Shown: piece after piece, positions 1 through 5,560 of the stretch
Layout of the letters: each line of letters starts with the position of its first letter
How positions within the stretch are numbered: the stretch's first letter is position 1
NCBI GenBank assembly: GCA_030040755.1
Contig: JASHTC010000012.1
Span: forward strand, 1-5,560
Length of the DNA: 5,560 nt
Origin: Thermoplasmata archaeon
Lineage (GTDB): Archaea; Thermoplasmatota; Thermoplasmata; Lutacidiplasmatales; UBA184
Reading direction: 5' to 3'
Made by a program: the position numbers and the translations under genes
The notes under the pieces: generated by a model
The model's input: the letters and a program-made list of their open reading frames with translations, nothing else
What the model was told of the DNA's origin: nothing
Database searches by the model: none

Positions 1-1
1 G

Positions 2-1144
2 GAGGAGCTCACCCCGTTCCCGCTCGTCCTGGACGCGCTGCTGGGCACCGGCCAGGCCGGCCCGCTCCGCTCGCCGTACCACGAGGCGGTCGCGGCGATC
101 ACGGCGAGCGGAGCGCCGACCCTGTCGATCGACCTGCCGACGGGGACCCGCGACCCCGCCGGTCTCCGGCCCTCCTGGACGGTCACGCTCACCGGTCCCA
201 AGGCGGAGATGGACCCGACGACCGCGGGCGAGCTCCATGTGGTCGACATCGGGATCCCCCCGGGGGCGTGGACCGAGACCGGGCCGGGCGAGTTCCTGCT
301 CTTCCCGGCGGCGCGCGTCGAGGAAGCGGGCCGGCGGGCTCGCATCGCCATCATCGGAGGGGGGCCCTATGCGGGCGCCCCGGGCCTCGCCGCGCTCGCG
401 GCGCTTCGGGCGGGGGCCGAGCGGGCGACCGTGCTCGCCCCCGGGGGGGCGGCCGAGCTCGTCCAGTCGTTCAGCCCCAACCTCGTCGTGCACCCGTTCG
501 GCCGAGACCGGTTCACGCCGAACGACGTGGCGCCGTTGCTCCGATTCCTCGACCAGGCGCCGGCCCAGGCGGTCGTGCTCGGGATGGGCGCCGGCTCGGA
601 CCCCACCACCATCGAGGCGATGGGCCAGCTCGAGCGGGCGCTCGCCGGCCACGTCCCGCTCGTGGTGGACGCGGACGCGCTCCGCTCCCTCCCCTCCGCG
701 CTCTCCCGCGAGCCCCCGGCGATGCCCGTCGTCGCCACGCCGAACTCGGGGGAGTTCATCCGGGACTTCGGCGGCTCCGCCGGCGCCTCCCCGGCGGAGC
801 GTCGCCTCCACGCGACGGCCGAGGCCGCCCGTCTCGGTCTGACGCTGGTCGCCAAGGGCCACCCCGACCTGATCTCCGACGGCGCGGTGGCGATCGAGAA
901 CCACCACCACTCCCCCTACCAGACCGTCGGGGGCGTGGGGGACGTGCTCGGGGGCGTGCTGGGGACCTTGCTGGGGAGCGGCCTGAGCGGGCTGCACGCG
1001 GGCCGGCTCGCCACCTACTGGGTCGGGGCGGCCGGAGTACGGGCCGCGGGGGCCCGCGGTCCGGGCCTGGTCGCGACCGACGTGATCGACGAGCTCCCCG
1101 CGACCCTGGTCGTGGGGCTCTCCCGCGTACGCCACCCGGAGTGA
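2..1144 (+). CDS. nnr: Bifunctional NAD(P)H-hydrate epimerase / ADP-dependent NAD(P)H-hydrate dehydratase, 5'-truncated by window edge
   Basis: Repairs damaged NADH/NADPH: the N-terminal YjeF_N domain epimerises R- and S-NAD(P)HX, and the C-terminal ribokinase-like domain dehydrates S-NAD(P)HX using ADP (family knowledge). The frame is open from base 2, giving a 380-residue fragment. About 100 N-terminal residues should lie upstream, because the full bifunctional protein is usually near 470-500 residues. The ATG at 209 is internal. Epimerase signatures seen: DALLGTG (fragment residues 11-17), SIDLPTG with Asp44, and GELHVVDIGIP just before the linker. Dehydratase signatures: GGGPYAGAPGLAALAALRAG from residue 119, GMGAG (194-198), VDADAL (222-227), TPNSGEF (246-252), KG (285-286) and GGVGDVLGG with the catalytic Asp314. 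Oddities: TPN replaces the usual TPH, and NHHHSP (300-305) stands where NxTGNP is usual. The gene converges on bud32 with 4 bases between stops. Identification is firm; which nucleotide is used is inferred from the family. Confidence 0.93.
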   Translation, partial: EELTPFPLVLDALLGTGQAGPLRSPYHEAVAAITASGAPTLSIDLPTGTRDPAGLRPSWTVTLTGPKAEMDPTTAGELHVVDIGIPPGAWTETGPGEFLLFPAARVEEAGRRARIAIIGGGPYAGAPGLAALAALRAGAERATVLAPGGAAELVQSFSPNLVVHPFGRDRFTPNDVAPLLRFLDQAPAQAVVLGMGAGSDPTTIEAMGQLERALAGHVPLVVDADALRSLPSALSREPPAMPVVATPNSGEFIRDFGGSAGASPAERRLHATAEAARLGLTLVAKGHPDLISDGAVAIENHHHSPYQTVGGVGDVLGGVLGTLLGSGLSGLHAGRLATYWVGAAGVRAAGARGPGLVATDVIDELPATLVVGLSRVRHPE

Positions 1145-1148
1145 GGGC

Positions 1149-1814
1149 TCAGGCGTAGCGGATCCGGCCCCGGATCTCCTTCGCCCGCTGGCGGACGTCC
1201 TTCGCACCGGCGGGGTTCCCCGCCCCGTACCCGGCGAGGAACGCGTGCAGCAGCGCCTCCGCCCTCGGGTGGAGCGCTTTCAGGTCCTCCTCCACGAGAT
1301 GCAGGTCGATCCCGAGCTCCTCGACGCCGGGACTTCGGCTGCCCATCGAGAGGTCGAGGAACGCCGGCGAGCCGGTCGGTCCGTCCGGGAAGAGTACGTT
1401 CGAGCTCGTGAGGTCCCCGTGGGAGATGCCGCCGGCGTGGAGACGGCCGAGCGCGAGGCCGAAGGAGCGGGCGGCCGCCTCGAGGTCCTCGGGAGAGACC
1501 GTCGGGTCCTCGAGCAGCTGCTTCAGGGTAGGTCCGGGGATCTCCTCGAGAGTCAGTCGGTGGTGCACCAGGTCGACGTCGTAGACGATGGGGGTCCGGA
1601 CGCCGAGCCGCCGCGCGTCGACCAGCAACCGGGTCTCCGTCCGGGTTCGCTCCCGCCGCAGCCGCTCGTCCAGCGCCTTCGGGCGGTAGCTCTTCGAGTC
1701 GCGTTCCTTCACGAGGGCCGGAAACCCCCACCAGTCCACCCGCCGCAGCTTCGCCTCGGCCCCCCGATGGGCCGAGGGGCCCTCGGGCGACTCGGGCGCC
1801 CCATCCCCTCTCAC
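1149..1814 (-). CDS. bud32: Bud32-type atypical serine/threonine kinase (KEOPS complex, tRNA t6A modification)
   Basis: Bud32 is the small kinase/ATPase of the KEOPS complex, which with Kae1 makes N6-threonylcarbamoyladenosine at position 37 of ANN-decoding tRNAs in the cytoplasm (family knowledge). The 221-residue product has the expected size and motif order: GAEAKL near the start (residues 18-23), VKERDSKSYRPKALD (35-49) with the ATP-site Lys36, Arg/Glu-rich RRERTRTE (53-60), LEEIPG (89-94), the catalytic loop HGDLTSSN (132-139) with Asp134 and Asn139, LDLSMG (153-158) for the metal-binding Asp154, IDLHLVEE (169-176), and the basic tail IRGRIR. DFG is changed to DLS here while the Asp is kept. 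In many euryarchaea Bud32 is fused to Kae1; here it stands alone and no kae1 is in the window. GTG at 1814 is the only in-frame start before GAEA; no Shine-Dalgarno site precedes it, but a TATA-like box lies about 24 bases upstream, suggesting a leaderless mRNA. A different small RIO/Bud32-like kinase is the alternative, less likely. Confidence 0.9.
   Translation of the reverse strand: MRGDGAPESPEGPSAHRGAEAKLRRVDWWGFPALVKERDSKSYRPKALDERLRRERTRTETRLLVDARRLGVRTPIVYDVDLVHHRLTLEEIPGPTLKQLLEDPTVSPEDLEAAARSFGLALGRLHAGGISHGDLTSSNVLFPDGPTGSPAFLDLSMGSRSPGVEELGIDLHLVEEDLKALHPRAEALLHAFLAGYGAGNPAGAKDVRQRAKEIRGRIRYA
1754..1777. repeat. Perfect 9-bp inverted repeat (hairpin) within the 5' coding end of bud32
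   Basis: CCTCGGCCC (1754-1762) and GGGCCGAGG (1769-1777) are exact reverse complements separated by 6 bases. The repeat covers codons 13-21 of bud32, beginning about 37 bases after the GTG. A second, shorter palindrome, GAGGGGCCCTC at 1774-1784, overlaps its right arm, so two stems compete. Such repeats arise easily at this GC content, so a role in translation control is only a possibility. Confidence 0.5.
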
Positions 1815-1834
1815 GGGCGCGCGACGCCGGCCGC

Positions 1835-1842
1835 CTATATCA
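1835..1842 (-). promoter_or_regulatory. TATA-like box of the bud32 promoter
   Basis: Reading the minus strand, TGATATAG at 1842-1835 is the most AT-rich patch in a GC-rich intergenic region. Its centre is about 24 bases before the GTG at 1814. Archaeal TATA boxes usually centre 26-27 bases before the transcription start, so transcription would begin at or next to the start codon, giving a leaderless mRNA. The lack of any GGAGG-like motif before the GTG agrees. The box is nearly symmetric and could in principle also serve the plus strand, where the leader would be about 90 bases. Confidence 0.5.
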
Positions 1843-1915
1843 CCCCGACATCCCCGCGGAGAGGGGCCCCCGGTGCGGCTCCCTCGCCCCCGGGGCGGGC
1901 CCCCGTTCCGAGCGG

Positions 1916-1922
1916 GTTAAGA
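1916..1922 (+). promoter_or_regulatory. Candidate weak TATA element for the hydratase-dehydrogenase operon
   Basis: GTTAAGA is the only AT-rich patch close upstream of the ATG at 1958. Centred about 39 bases before it, it would place transcription start near 1945, just before the Shine-Dalgarno site, with a leader of about 13 bases. The match to an archaeal TATA box is poor, so this rests mainly on position and local base composition. Confidence 0.28.
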
Positions 1923-1945
1923 GGCCCGTCGCCCCTCGCGCGGCC

Positions 1946-1953
1946 GGGGAGGG
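1946..1953 (+). promoter_or_regulatory. Shine-Dalgarno site of the enoyl-CoA hydratase gene
   Basis: GGGGAGGG contains GGAGG, complementary to the archaeal/bacterial 16S rRNA 3' end, and leaves 5 bases between GGAGG and the ATG at 1958. It fixes this ATG as the start and contrasts with bud32 across the same intergenic region, which has no such site. Confidence 0.7.
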
Positions 1954-1957
1954 TCCG

Positions 1958-2743
1958 ATGGCACAGGGGTCGCTGGTCGGCCGGAAGAGCGAGGAGGACG
2001 GCGTTGAGGTCCTGGTCCTGAAGAATCCGCCCGTGAACGCGCTGAGCACCGCCCTGCTCCGCGAGCTGGACACCGCGGTCGCCGCGCTCGACGCGGACCC
2101 GAAGGTGCGGGCGGTCATCCTCACGGGAGACGGGCAGTACTTCAGCGCCGGGGCCGACCTCAAGGAGATGGCGACGATGGACCTCTCCACCGCGCCGGAC
2201 GTGGTACGGAGGGGCCTCGCCCTCTTCGCTCGTCTCGCCGGGCTCCGACCCCCGGTCGTCGCCGCGATCAACGGGCTCGCCCTCGGGGGGGGCCTCGAGC
2301 TCGCGCTCGCGACCGACCTGCGCATCGCCGGGGAATCGGCGAAGCTGGGCGCCCCGGAGGTCAACTACGGCCTGTTGCCCGCCTACGGCGGCACCCAGCG
2401 ACTGCCGCGCCTCATCGGGGTCGCGAAGGCGAAAGAGCTGATCTTCACCGGGGCGATCATCTCCGCGGCCGAGGCGCTCAAGGTCGGCCTCGTGAACAAG
2501 ACCGTCCCCGCCGGTCAAGAGCTCCGCGCGGCGCGGGACATGGCCCACACGATCGCCCAGAAAGCGCCCAAGGCCGTCCAGGCCGCGAAGCGTGCCATCA
2601 CCGAGGGACTCTCGATGCCGATCGCCCAGGGCATCGAGCGGGAGACGGACCTGTTCGCGCGCGAGGTCCTCCCGTCCGAGGACCTGCCAGAAGGGATCCT
2701 CGCGTTCGTCGAGCGCCGCCCGCCCAAGTTCCAGGGGAAGTAG
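1958..2743 (+). CDS. Enoyl-CoA hydratase/isomerase family protein (crotonase)
   Basis: Predicted to hydrate trans-2-enoyl-CoA to 3-hydroxyacyl-CoA, the second step of beta-oxidation. The 261-residue protein has normal crotonase length. FSAGADLKEM (residues 62-71) and NGLALGGGLELAL (105-117) form the CoA-binding and oxyanion-hole segments. Both catalytic glutamates of true hydratases are present: Glu114 in GGGLEL and Glu134 in GAPEVNYGLLPAYGGTQRLPR, 20 residues apart as in the rat mitochondrial enzyme (Glu144/Glu164). This favours hydratase over an isomerase, hydrolase or decarboxylase of the same superfamily. The C-terminal segment with KAPKAVQAAKRAI and a final PPKFQGK is typical. No signal peptide or membrane segment is seen, so it is cytoplasmic. 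The start is set by the GGAGG site. The acyl-CoA dehydrogenase gene follows after 2 bases, implying co-transcription and translational coupling. Chain-length preference cannot be read from the sequence; branched-chain or aromatic-acid degradation remains possible. Confidence 0.93.
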   Translation: MAQGSLVGRKSEEDGVEVLVLKNPPVNALSTALLRELDTAVAALDADPKVRAVILTGDGQYFSAGADLKEMATMDLSTAPDVVRRGLALFARLAGLRPPVVAAINGLALGGGLELALATDLRIAGESAKLGAPEVNYGLLPAYGGTQRLPRLIGVAKAKELIFTGAIISAAEALKVGLVNKTVPAGQELRAARDMAHTIAQKAPKAVQAAKRAITEGLSMPIAQGIERETDLFAREVLPSEDLPEGILAFVERRPPKFQGK

Positions 2744-2745
2744 CC

Positions 2746-3939
2746 ATGGCGATCGAGTTCTCGCTGACGCCCGACCAGGAGGCGTTCCGCGACGCGACCC
2801 GCGCCTTCCTCCAGAAGGAGGTCGCGCCGGTCGTGGCGGAGATGGACGAGAAGGAGGAGTTTCCCGCCGCGTCCGTGAAGCGGATGCAGGAGGAGGGATA
2901 CTTCGGGGTGCCGATCCCCGAGGAATGGGGCGGACTCGGCCTCGGCAAGGTCGGCTACTGCATCTTCCTCGAGGAGCTCGGAAAGATCGACGCCTCCCAC
3001 GGTGTCATCGTGGGCGCGCACACGTCGCTCGGCACAAGCCCGCTGCTCTACTACGGGACCGAGGAGCAGAAACGCCGTTGGCTGATCCCGGCCGCCAAGG
3101 GCGAGAAGCTCCTCGCCTTCAGCCTGACCGAGCCCGGCTCCGGTAGCGACTCGGGCGCGGTCCACACCGTCGCCGAGCACCGGGGCGACGCGTGGGTCCT
3201 CACCGGCAACAAGATCTACGTGTCGAACGGGCGCGAGGCCTCCGCGGTGGTCGTGATGGCGGGCAACGACGTCAAGCTCGGCCCGAACGGCGGGGTGACC
3301 GCCTTCATCGTCGACACGAACCGCCCCGGGTTCTCCGTCGGGCGGTGCGAAAAGAAGATGGGGTTGCACGGCACGTCGACCGCCGAGCTGGTCCTCGACC
3401 ATGTCGAGCTCGGACCCGAGCACGTGATCGGGGAGGTCGGCAAGGGCTTCCACGTCGCCATGACCGCCCTCGATGTCGGGCGCGTCTCGCTCGGGGCGGC
3501 GTCGCTCGGTGGGATCGAGGCGGCGACCACCGCGGCCCTCGACTTCTCGAAGAACCGCACCCAGTTCGGGTTGCCGATCAGCGAGTACCAGGCCATCCAG
3601 TTCAAGATCGCCGACATGGGGATGCGGGCGCAGGCCCTCCGCTACCTCGTCTATCACGCGGCGGCCCACCAGGACCAGCTCGGGACCGACCCGAAGGCGT
3701 GGACGCGCCTCCAGCGCGCGGAGAAGACGCGGGAGGCGGCGATCGTCAAGTGCCTCGCCTCCGAGTGGGCCAGCGAGGTCATCGACGAGGCGCTGCAGAT
3801 CCACGGCGGGATCGGCTACATCCGGGGCACCCCGATCGAGCGCGCCTACCGGGACGCCCGCATCAGCGAGATCTTCGAGGGGACGAACGAGATCCAGCGG
3901 CTCGTGATCTCCCGCGACCTCATCGCGCGGGGGCTGTAG
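2746..3939 (+). CDS. Acyl-CoA dehydrogenase (FAD-dependent, short/medium-chain or butyryl-CoA type)
   Basis: Oxidises acyl-CoA to trans-2-enoyl-CoA with FAD, the first oxidative step of beta-oxidation, normally passing electrons to electron-transfer flavoprotein. The 397-residue length fits the SCAD/MCAD/BCD branch. Seen in order: helical N-terminal domain with EFSLTPDQEAFRD; GVPIPEEWGGLGLG (54-67); the flavin-binding strand LAFSLTEPGSGSD (123-135); WVLTGNKIYVSNG (150-162); GLHGTSTAEL (206-215); GRVSLGAASLGG (245-256); RTQFGLPISEYQAIQ (271-285); QIHGGIGY (351-358); and YRDARISEIFEGTNEIQR, where Glu378 matches the catalytic base at the SCAD/MCAD position, unlike the earlier position used in isovaleryl- and long-chain enzymes. 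ATG at 2746 follows the hydratase stop by 2 bases, with a purine-rich AGGGGAAG at 2733-2740 as a weak ribosome site. The last 20 bases overlap the convergent ligase gene. Glutaryl-CoA or branched-chain substrates cannot be excluded. Confidence 0.94.
   Translation: MAIEFSLTPDQEAFRDATRAFLQKEVAPVVAEMDEKEEFPAASVKRMQEEGYFGVPIPEEWGGLGLGKVGYCIFLEELGKIDASHGVIVGAHTSLGTSPLLYYGTEEQKRRWLIPAAKGEKLLAFSLTEPGSGSDSGAVHTVAEHRGDAWVLTGNKIYVSNGREASAVVVMAGNDVKLGPNGGVTAFIVDTNRPGFSVGRCEKKMGLHGTSTAELVLDHVELGPEHVIGEVGKGFHVAMTALDVGRVSLGAASLGGIEAATTAALDFSKNRTQFGLPISEYQAIQFKIADMGMRAQALRYLVYHAAAHQDQLGTDPKAWTRLQRAEKTREAAIVKCLASEWASEVIDEALQIHGGIGYIRGTPIERAYRDARISEIFEGTNEIQRLVISRDLIARGL
3920..3939. other. 20-base convergent overlap of acyl-CoA dehydrogenase and acyl-CoA ligase genes
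   Basis: The dehydrogenase stop (TAG, 3937-3939) lies inside the ligase gene, and the ligase stop (TGA on the minus strand, 3922-3920) lies inside the dehydrogenase gene. The shared bases encode the dehydrogenase end (LIARGL) and part of the ligase's Ala/Pro-rich tail. No T-rich terminator is present, so the two mRNAs must have complementary 3' ends. Confidence 0.9.
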
Positions 3940-5560
3940 CGGCCGGGGCGGACGCGCTCATCGCGGCCACCGCTTCGTCGCGGAGAACGCGGCGGAGCAC
4001 CTTCTGTACCCCGGTGCGGGGGAGCGAGTCCCGGAAGTCGACCGAGCGGGGCGCCTTGAAGTGCGCGATCCGCTCGCGGACGAACGCCTGGAGTTCCTCG
4101 GCGGTCACGGTCGCGCCGGGCTTGCACACGACGAACGCCTTGACGACCTCGCCGTGCTCGGCGTCCGGGATGCCGATGACCGCCGCGTCCGCGACGCCGG
4201 GATGCTGGAAGAGCACCTCCTCGACCTCCCGGGGGTAGACCTTCATCCCGCTGACGTTGATCATGTCCTTCTTCCGGTCGACGATGTAGGCGTAGCCGTC
4301 CGCGTCGAGCCGGGCGACGTCGCCGGTCCGGAACCACCCGTCCTGCAGGACCTGGCTCGTCTCCTCGGGCTGCTGGTAGTAGCCGAGCATGACCTGGGCG
4401 CCCCGGACCGCGAGCTCGCCGACCTCGCCGGTCGGCAGCACCCGCGTCCCGGTCTCGAGGTCGACCACCCGCTGGTCGGTGTCGGGGATCGGGACCCCGA
4501 TCGACCCGGCCCGCCGCTCGCCGTCGACCGGGTTGCAGTGCGTCACCGGGGAGGTCTCGCTGAGACCGTACCCCTCGATCAGGTTGGCGCCGGTGAGGGC
4601 CTCGAACCGCTTCGCGACCTCCGCGGGGAGCGGCGCAGAGCCCGAAAGGCAGTACCGGATCGAGCGGATCTGGAAACGGGCGAGGTCCGGCTGCTGGATG
4701 AACGCGTTGTAGAGCGCGGGCACCCCCGGGAACTGCGTCGGGTGGTACTTCGAGATGAGCCGGAGCAGCTCCCGGATCTCCGGCCGGGTCTGGATGACGA
4801 TCGTCGCGCCGTCGTAGAGGCCCATGAAGATCGCGACCGTGAGCCCGTAGATGTGGAAGAACGGGATCGCGGCCATGATGACCTCCTCGCCCGGCTTGCG
4901 GGAGGTGTTCCAGGCCGTGTCCTGGACGACGTTCGCCACCAGGTTCCGGTGCGTGAGCATCGCGCCCTTCGGCTTACCGGTCGTGCCTCCCGTGTACTGG
5001 AGCACGGCGACGGTCGTCGCCGGGTCCCCCTTCCAGAGCGGGATCGTCCCCCGGGCGCGGACCGCCTGGCGGTAGGAGCGGACGGACGGGTCCACCGGGA
5101 ACTCGGTCGACATGTGCGAGCGCTTCAGCACCGAGTTCACGAAGAGGCGCTTCGGGAACGGATAGAACTCCCGCAATCGGGCGACAAAGACCGTCGGGAC
5201 GGCGAGCTCGCCCCGGACCTTGGCGAGGTTCGGGTAGAGGATCTCGAGCGTGACCAGCGACTTCGGCTGGGAGTCCTTCAGGATCCGGGTGAGGTCCTGG
5301 CCGAGGTAGAGCGGACTCACCTGGACGACCGTCGCCCCGAGCCGGAACACGGCGAACAGGGCGATGGGGTAGAGCGGACAGTTCGGGAGGTAGACCGCGA
5401 CCCGGTCGCCGGGCCCGACCCCTTCTCTCGCCAGGGCGGCGGCCAGGCGTTCGCTCTCCTCCCAGAAGCGCCGGTAGGTCCACCGGGCACCGTAGTAGAC
5501 GAAGGCGTCGCGGTCCCCCCATCTCCGGACGCTCGCCTCGACCAGGTCCTGGAGGAGGAC
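3920..5560 (-). CDS. fadD: FadD-like long-chain fatty-acid--CoA ligase (AMP-forming), 5'-truncated by window edge
   Basis: Activates a fatty acid with ATP and CoA to acyl-CoA through an acyl-adenylate. The minus frame is open to base 5560, giving 546 residues; family members are about 550-570, so only a short N-terminus is missing. The GTG at 5350 is internal, because good homology lies before it: WTYRRF, LAAALAREGVGPGDRVAVYL and PNCPLYP. Motifs in fragment numbering: P-loop YTGGTTGKPKG (189-199), FFHIYGLT (near 234-241), YGLSET (331-336), GWFRTGD (408-414), DRKKDMINVSGMKVYPREVE (hinge, from 428), and LPRTGVQK with the catalytic Lys520. The residue before this Lys is Gln rather than the usual Gly. 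The N-terminal SPLY is the FadD-type PLY signature, favouring fatty acids over acetate. The Ala/Pro-rich last ~14 residues, AMSASAPAATAPAR, run into the overlap with the acyl-CoA dehydrogenase gene. Its promoter is outside the window. Exact chain length is unknown. Confidence 0.92.
   Translation of the reverse strand, partial: VLLQDLVEASVRRWGDRDAFVYYGARWTYRRFWEESERLAAALAREGVGPGDRVAVYLPNCPLYPIALFAVFRLGATVVQVSPLYLGQDLTRILKDSQPKSLVTLEILYPNLAKVRGELAVPTVFVARLREFYPFPKRLFVNSVLKRSHMSTEFPVDPSVRSYRQAVRARGTIPLWKGDPATTVAVLQYTGGTTGKPKGAMLTHRNLVANVVQDTAWNTSRKPGEEVIMAAIPFFHIYGLTVAIFMGLYDGATIVIQTRPEIRELLRLISKYHPTQFPGVPALYNAFIQQPDLARFQIRSIRYCLSGSAPLPAEVAKRFEALTGANLIEGYGLSETSPVTHCNPVDGERRAGSIGVPIPDTDQRVVDLETGTRVLPTGEVGELAVRGAQVMLGYYQQPEETSQVLQDGWFRTGDVARLDADGYAYIVDRKKDMINVSGMKVYPREVEEVLFQHPGVADAAVIGIPDAEHGEVVKAFVVCKPGATVTAEELQAFVRERIAHFKAPRSVDFRDSLPRTGVQKVLRRVLRDEAVAAMSASAPAATAPAR

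Larger units (their letters stand above)
1815..1957. other. Divergent intergenic region between bud32 and the enoyl-CoA hydratase gene
   Basis: This 143-base stretch is the only sizeable non-coding DNA in the window. Both flanking genes start from it. It holds the TATA-like box for bud32 (1835-1842), a weaker AT patch (1916-1922) and a Shine-Dalgarno site (1946-1953) for the hydratase gene. Between them lie C/G tracts with small palindromes, GGGGCCCC at 1863-1870 and CCCCGGGG at 1888-1895. No convincing operator with longer dyad symmetry was seen. Confidence 0.6.

Noticed and set aside
209..211. ATG at 209 as the start of nnr
   Set aside because: The frame is open to base 2 and the upstream residues carry conserved epimerase motifs (DALLGTG, SIDLPTG), so the ATG is internal.
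1145..1148. Transcription terminator between nnr and bud32
   Set aside because: Only 4 bases separate the stops and there is no T-rich tract or hairpin specific to the junction.
1863..1895. GGGGCCCC and CCCCGGGG palindromes in the intergenic region as possible operators or a terminator
   Set aside because: Only 8 bp each, expected by chance in a C/G-tract region, not followed by a T-run, and not placed as a dyad around a promoter element.
1245..2021. A 258-codon plus-strand frame opposite bud32 running into the hydratase start
   Set aside because: Arg-rich shadow of bud32. It overlaps the promoter region and has no recognisable domain.
1835..2548. Minus-strand open frames of 237 and 174 codons covering the intergenic region and the hydratase gene
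   Set aside because: Low-complexity Arg/Gly/Pro or Ser/Arg-rich translations without motifs, antisense to a clear crotonase gene.
2515..3804. A 429-codon open frame on the minus strand opposite the hydratase and acyl-CoA dehydrogenase genes
   Set aside because: It is antisense to two well-recognised genes with intact motifs. Its translation is Arg/Gly/Leu/Glu-rich with no family motif, as expected from GC-rich codon bias suppressing stop codons.
3192..4238. A 348-codon plus-strand frame across the dehydrogenase/ligase junction
   Set aside because: Arg/Gly-rich out-of-frame reading of the dehydrogenase gene that continues antisense to the ligase gene; no motif.
5348..5350. GTG at 5350 as the start of the acyl-CoA ligase
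   Set aside because: Seventy in-frame residues upstream match the N-terminal part of the FadD family, so the gene runs off the window edge.

Overview
The window is very GC-rich (about 70% by eye) and densely coded, with G or C in most third codon positions. It carries five protein genes, two of them cut by the window edges. I see no RNA gene, mobile element, CRISPR array or long repeat. The best guess is an archaeon. The strongest marker is a stand-alone Bud32-type kinase, a KEOPS subunit found in archaea and eukaryotes. An AT-rich box sits about 24 bases upstream of its GTG start, as expected for a leaderless archaeal mRNA. High GC plus fatty-acid degradation genes would fit a high-GC Thermoplasmatota-like lineage, but that placement is inference and the window has no phylogenetic marker such as rRNA.

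Layout. Positions 2-1144 (+) hold the 3' part of a bifunctional NAD(P)HX epimerase/dehydratase gene (nnr), a metabolite-repair enzyme. Positions 1149-1814 (-) hold bud32, which meets nnr tail to tail with 4 bases between the stop codons. Positions 1815-1957 are the only real intergenic region. It lies between divergent genes and carries the bud32 promoter, a weaker candidate promoter for the next gene, and a clear Shine-Dalgarno site. Positions 1958-2743 (+) encode an enoyl-CoA hydratase. Positions 2746-3939 (+), after 2 bases, encode an acyl-CoA dehydrogenase. Positions 3920-5560 (-) encode a FadD-like acyl-CoA ligase, open at the right edge, whose 3' end overlaps the dehydrogenase gene by 20 bases.

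How they work together. The ligase would activate fatty acids to acyl-CoA. The dehydrogenase would introduce the trans-2 double bond, passing electrons to an ETF-like acceptor, and the hydratase would add water. This is the first half of beta-oxidation. The 3-hydroxyacyl-CoA dehydrogenase and thiolase are not in the window. The Nnr and Bud32 genes are housekeeping functions (nicotinamide cofactor repair and tRNA t6A modification) with no evident link to the fatty-acid genes.

I found no convincing undescribed system. The points worth a second look are small: a 20-base overlap of convergent genes, altered motifs in Bud32 (DLS for DFG), Nnr (a His triplet) and the ligase (Q before the catalytic Lys), and a perfect 9-base inverted repeat in the first codons of bud32.
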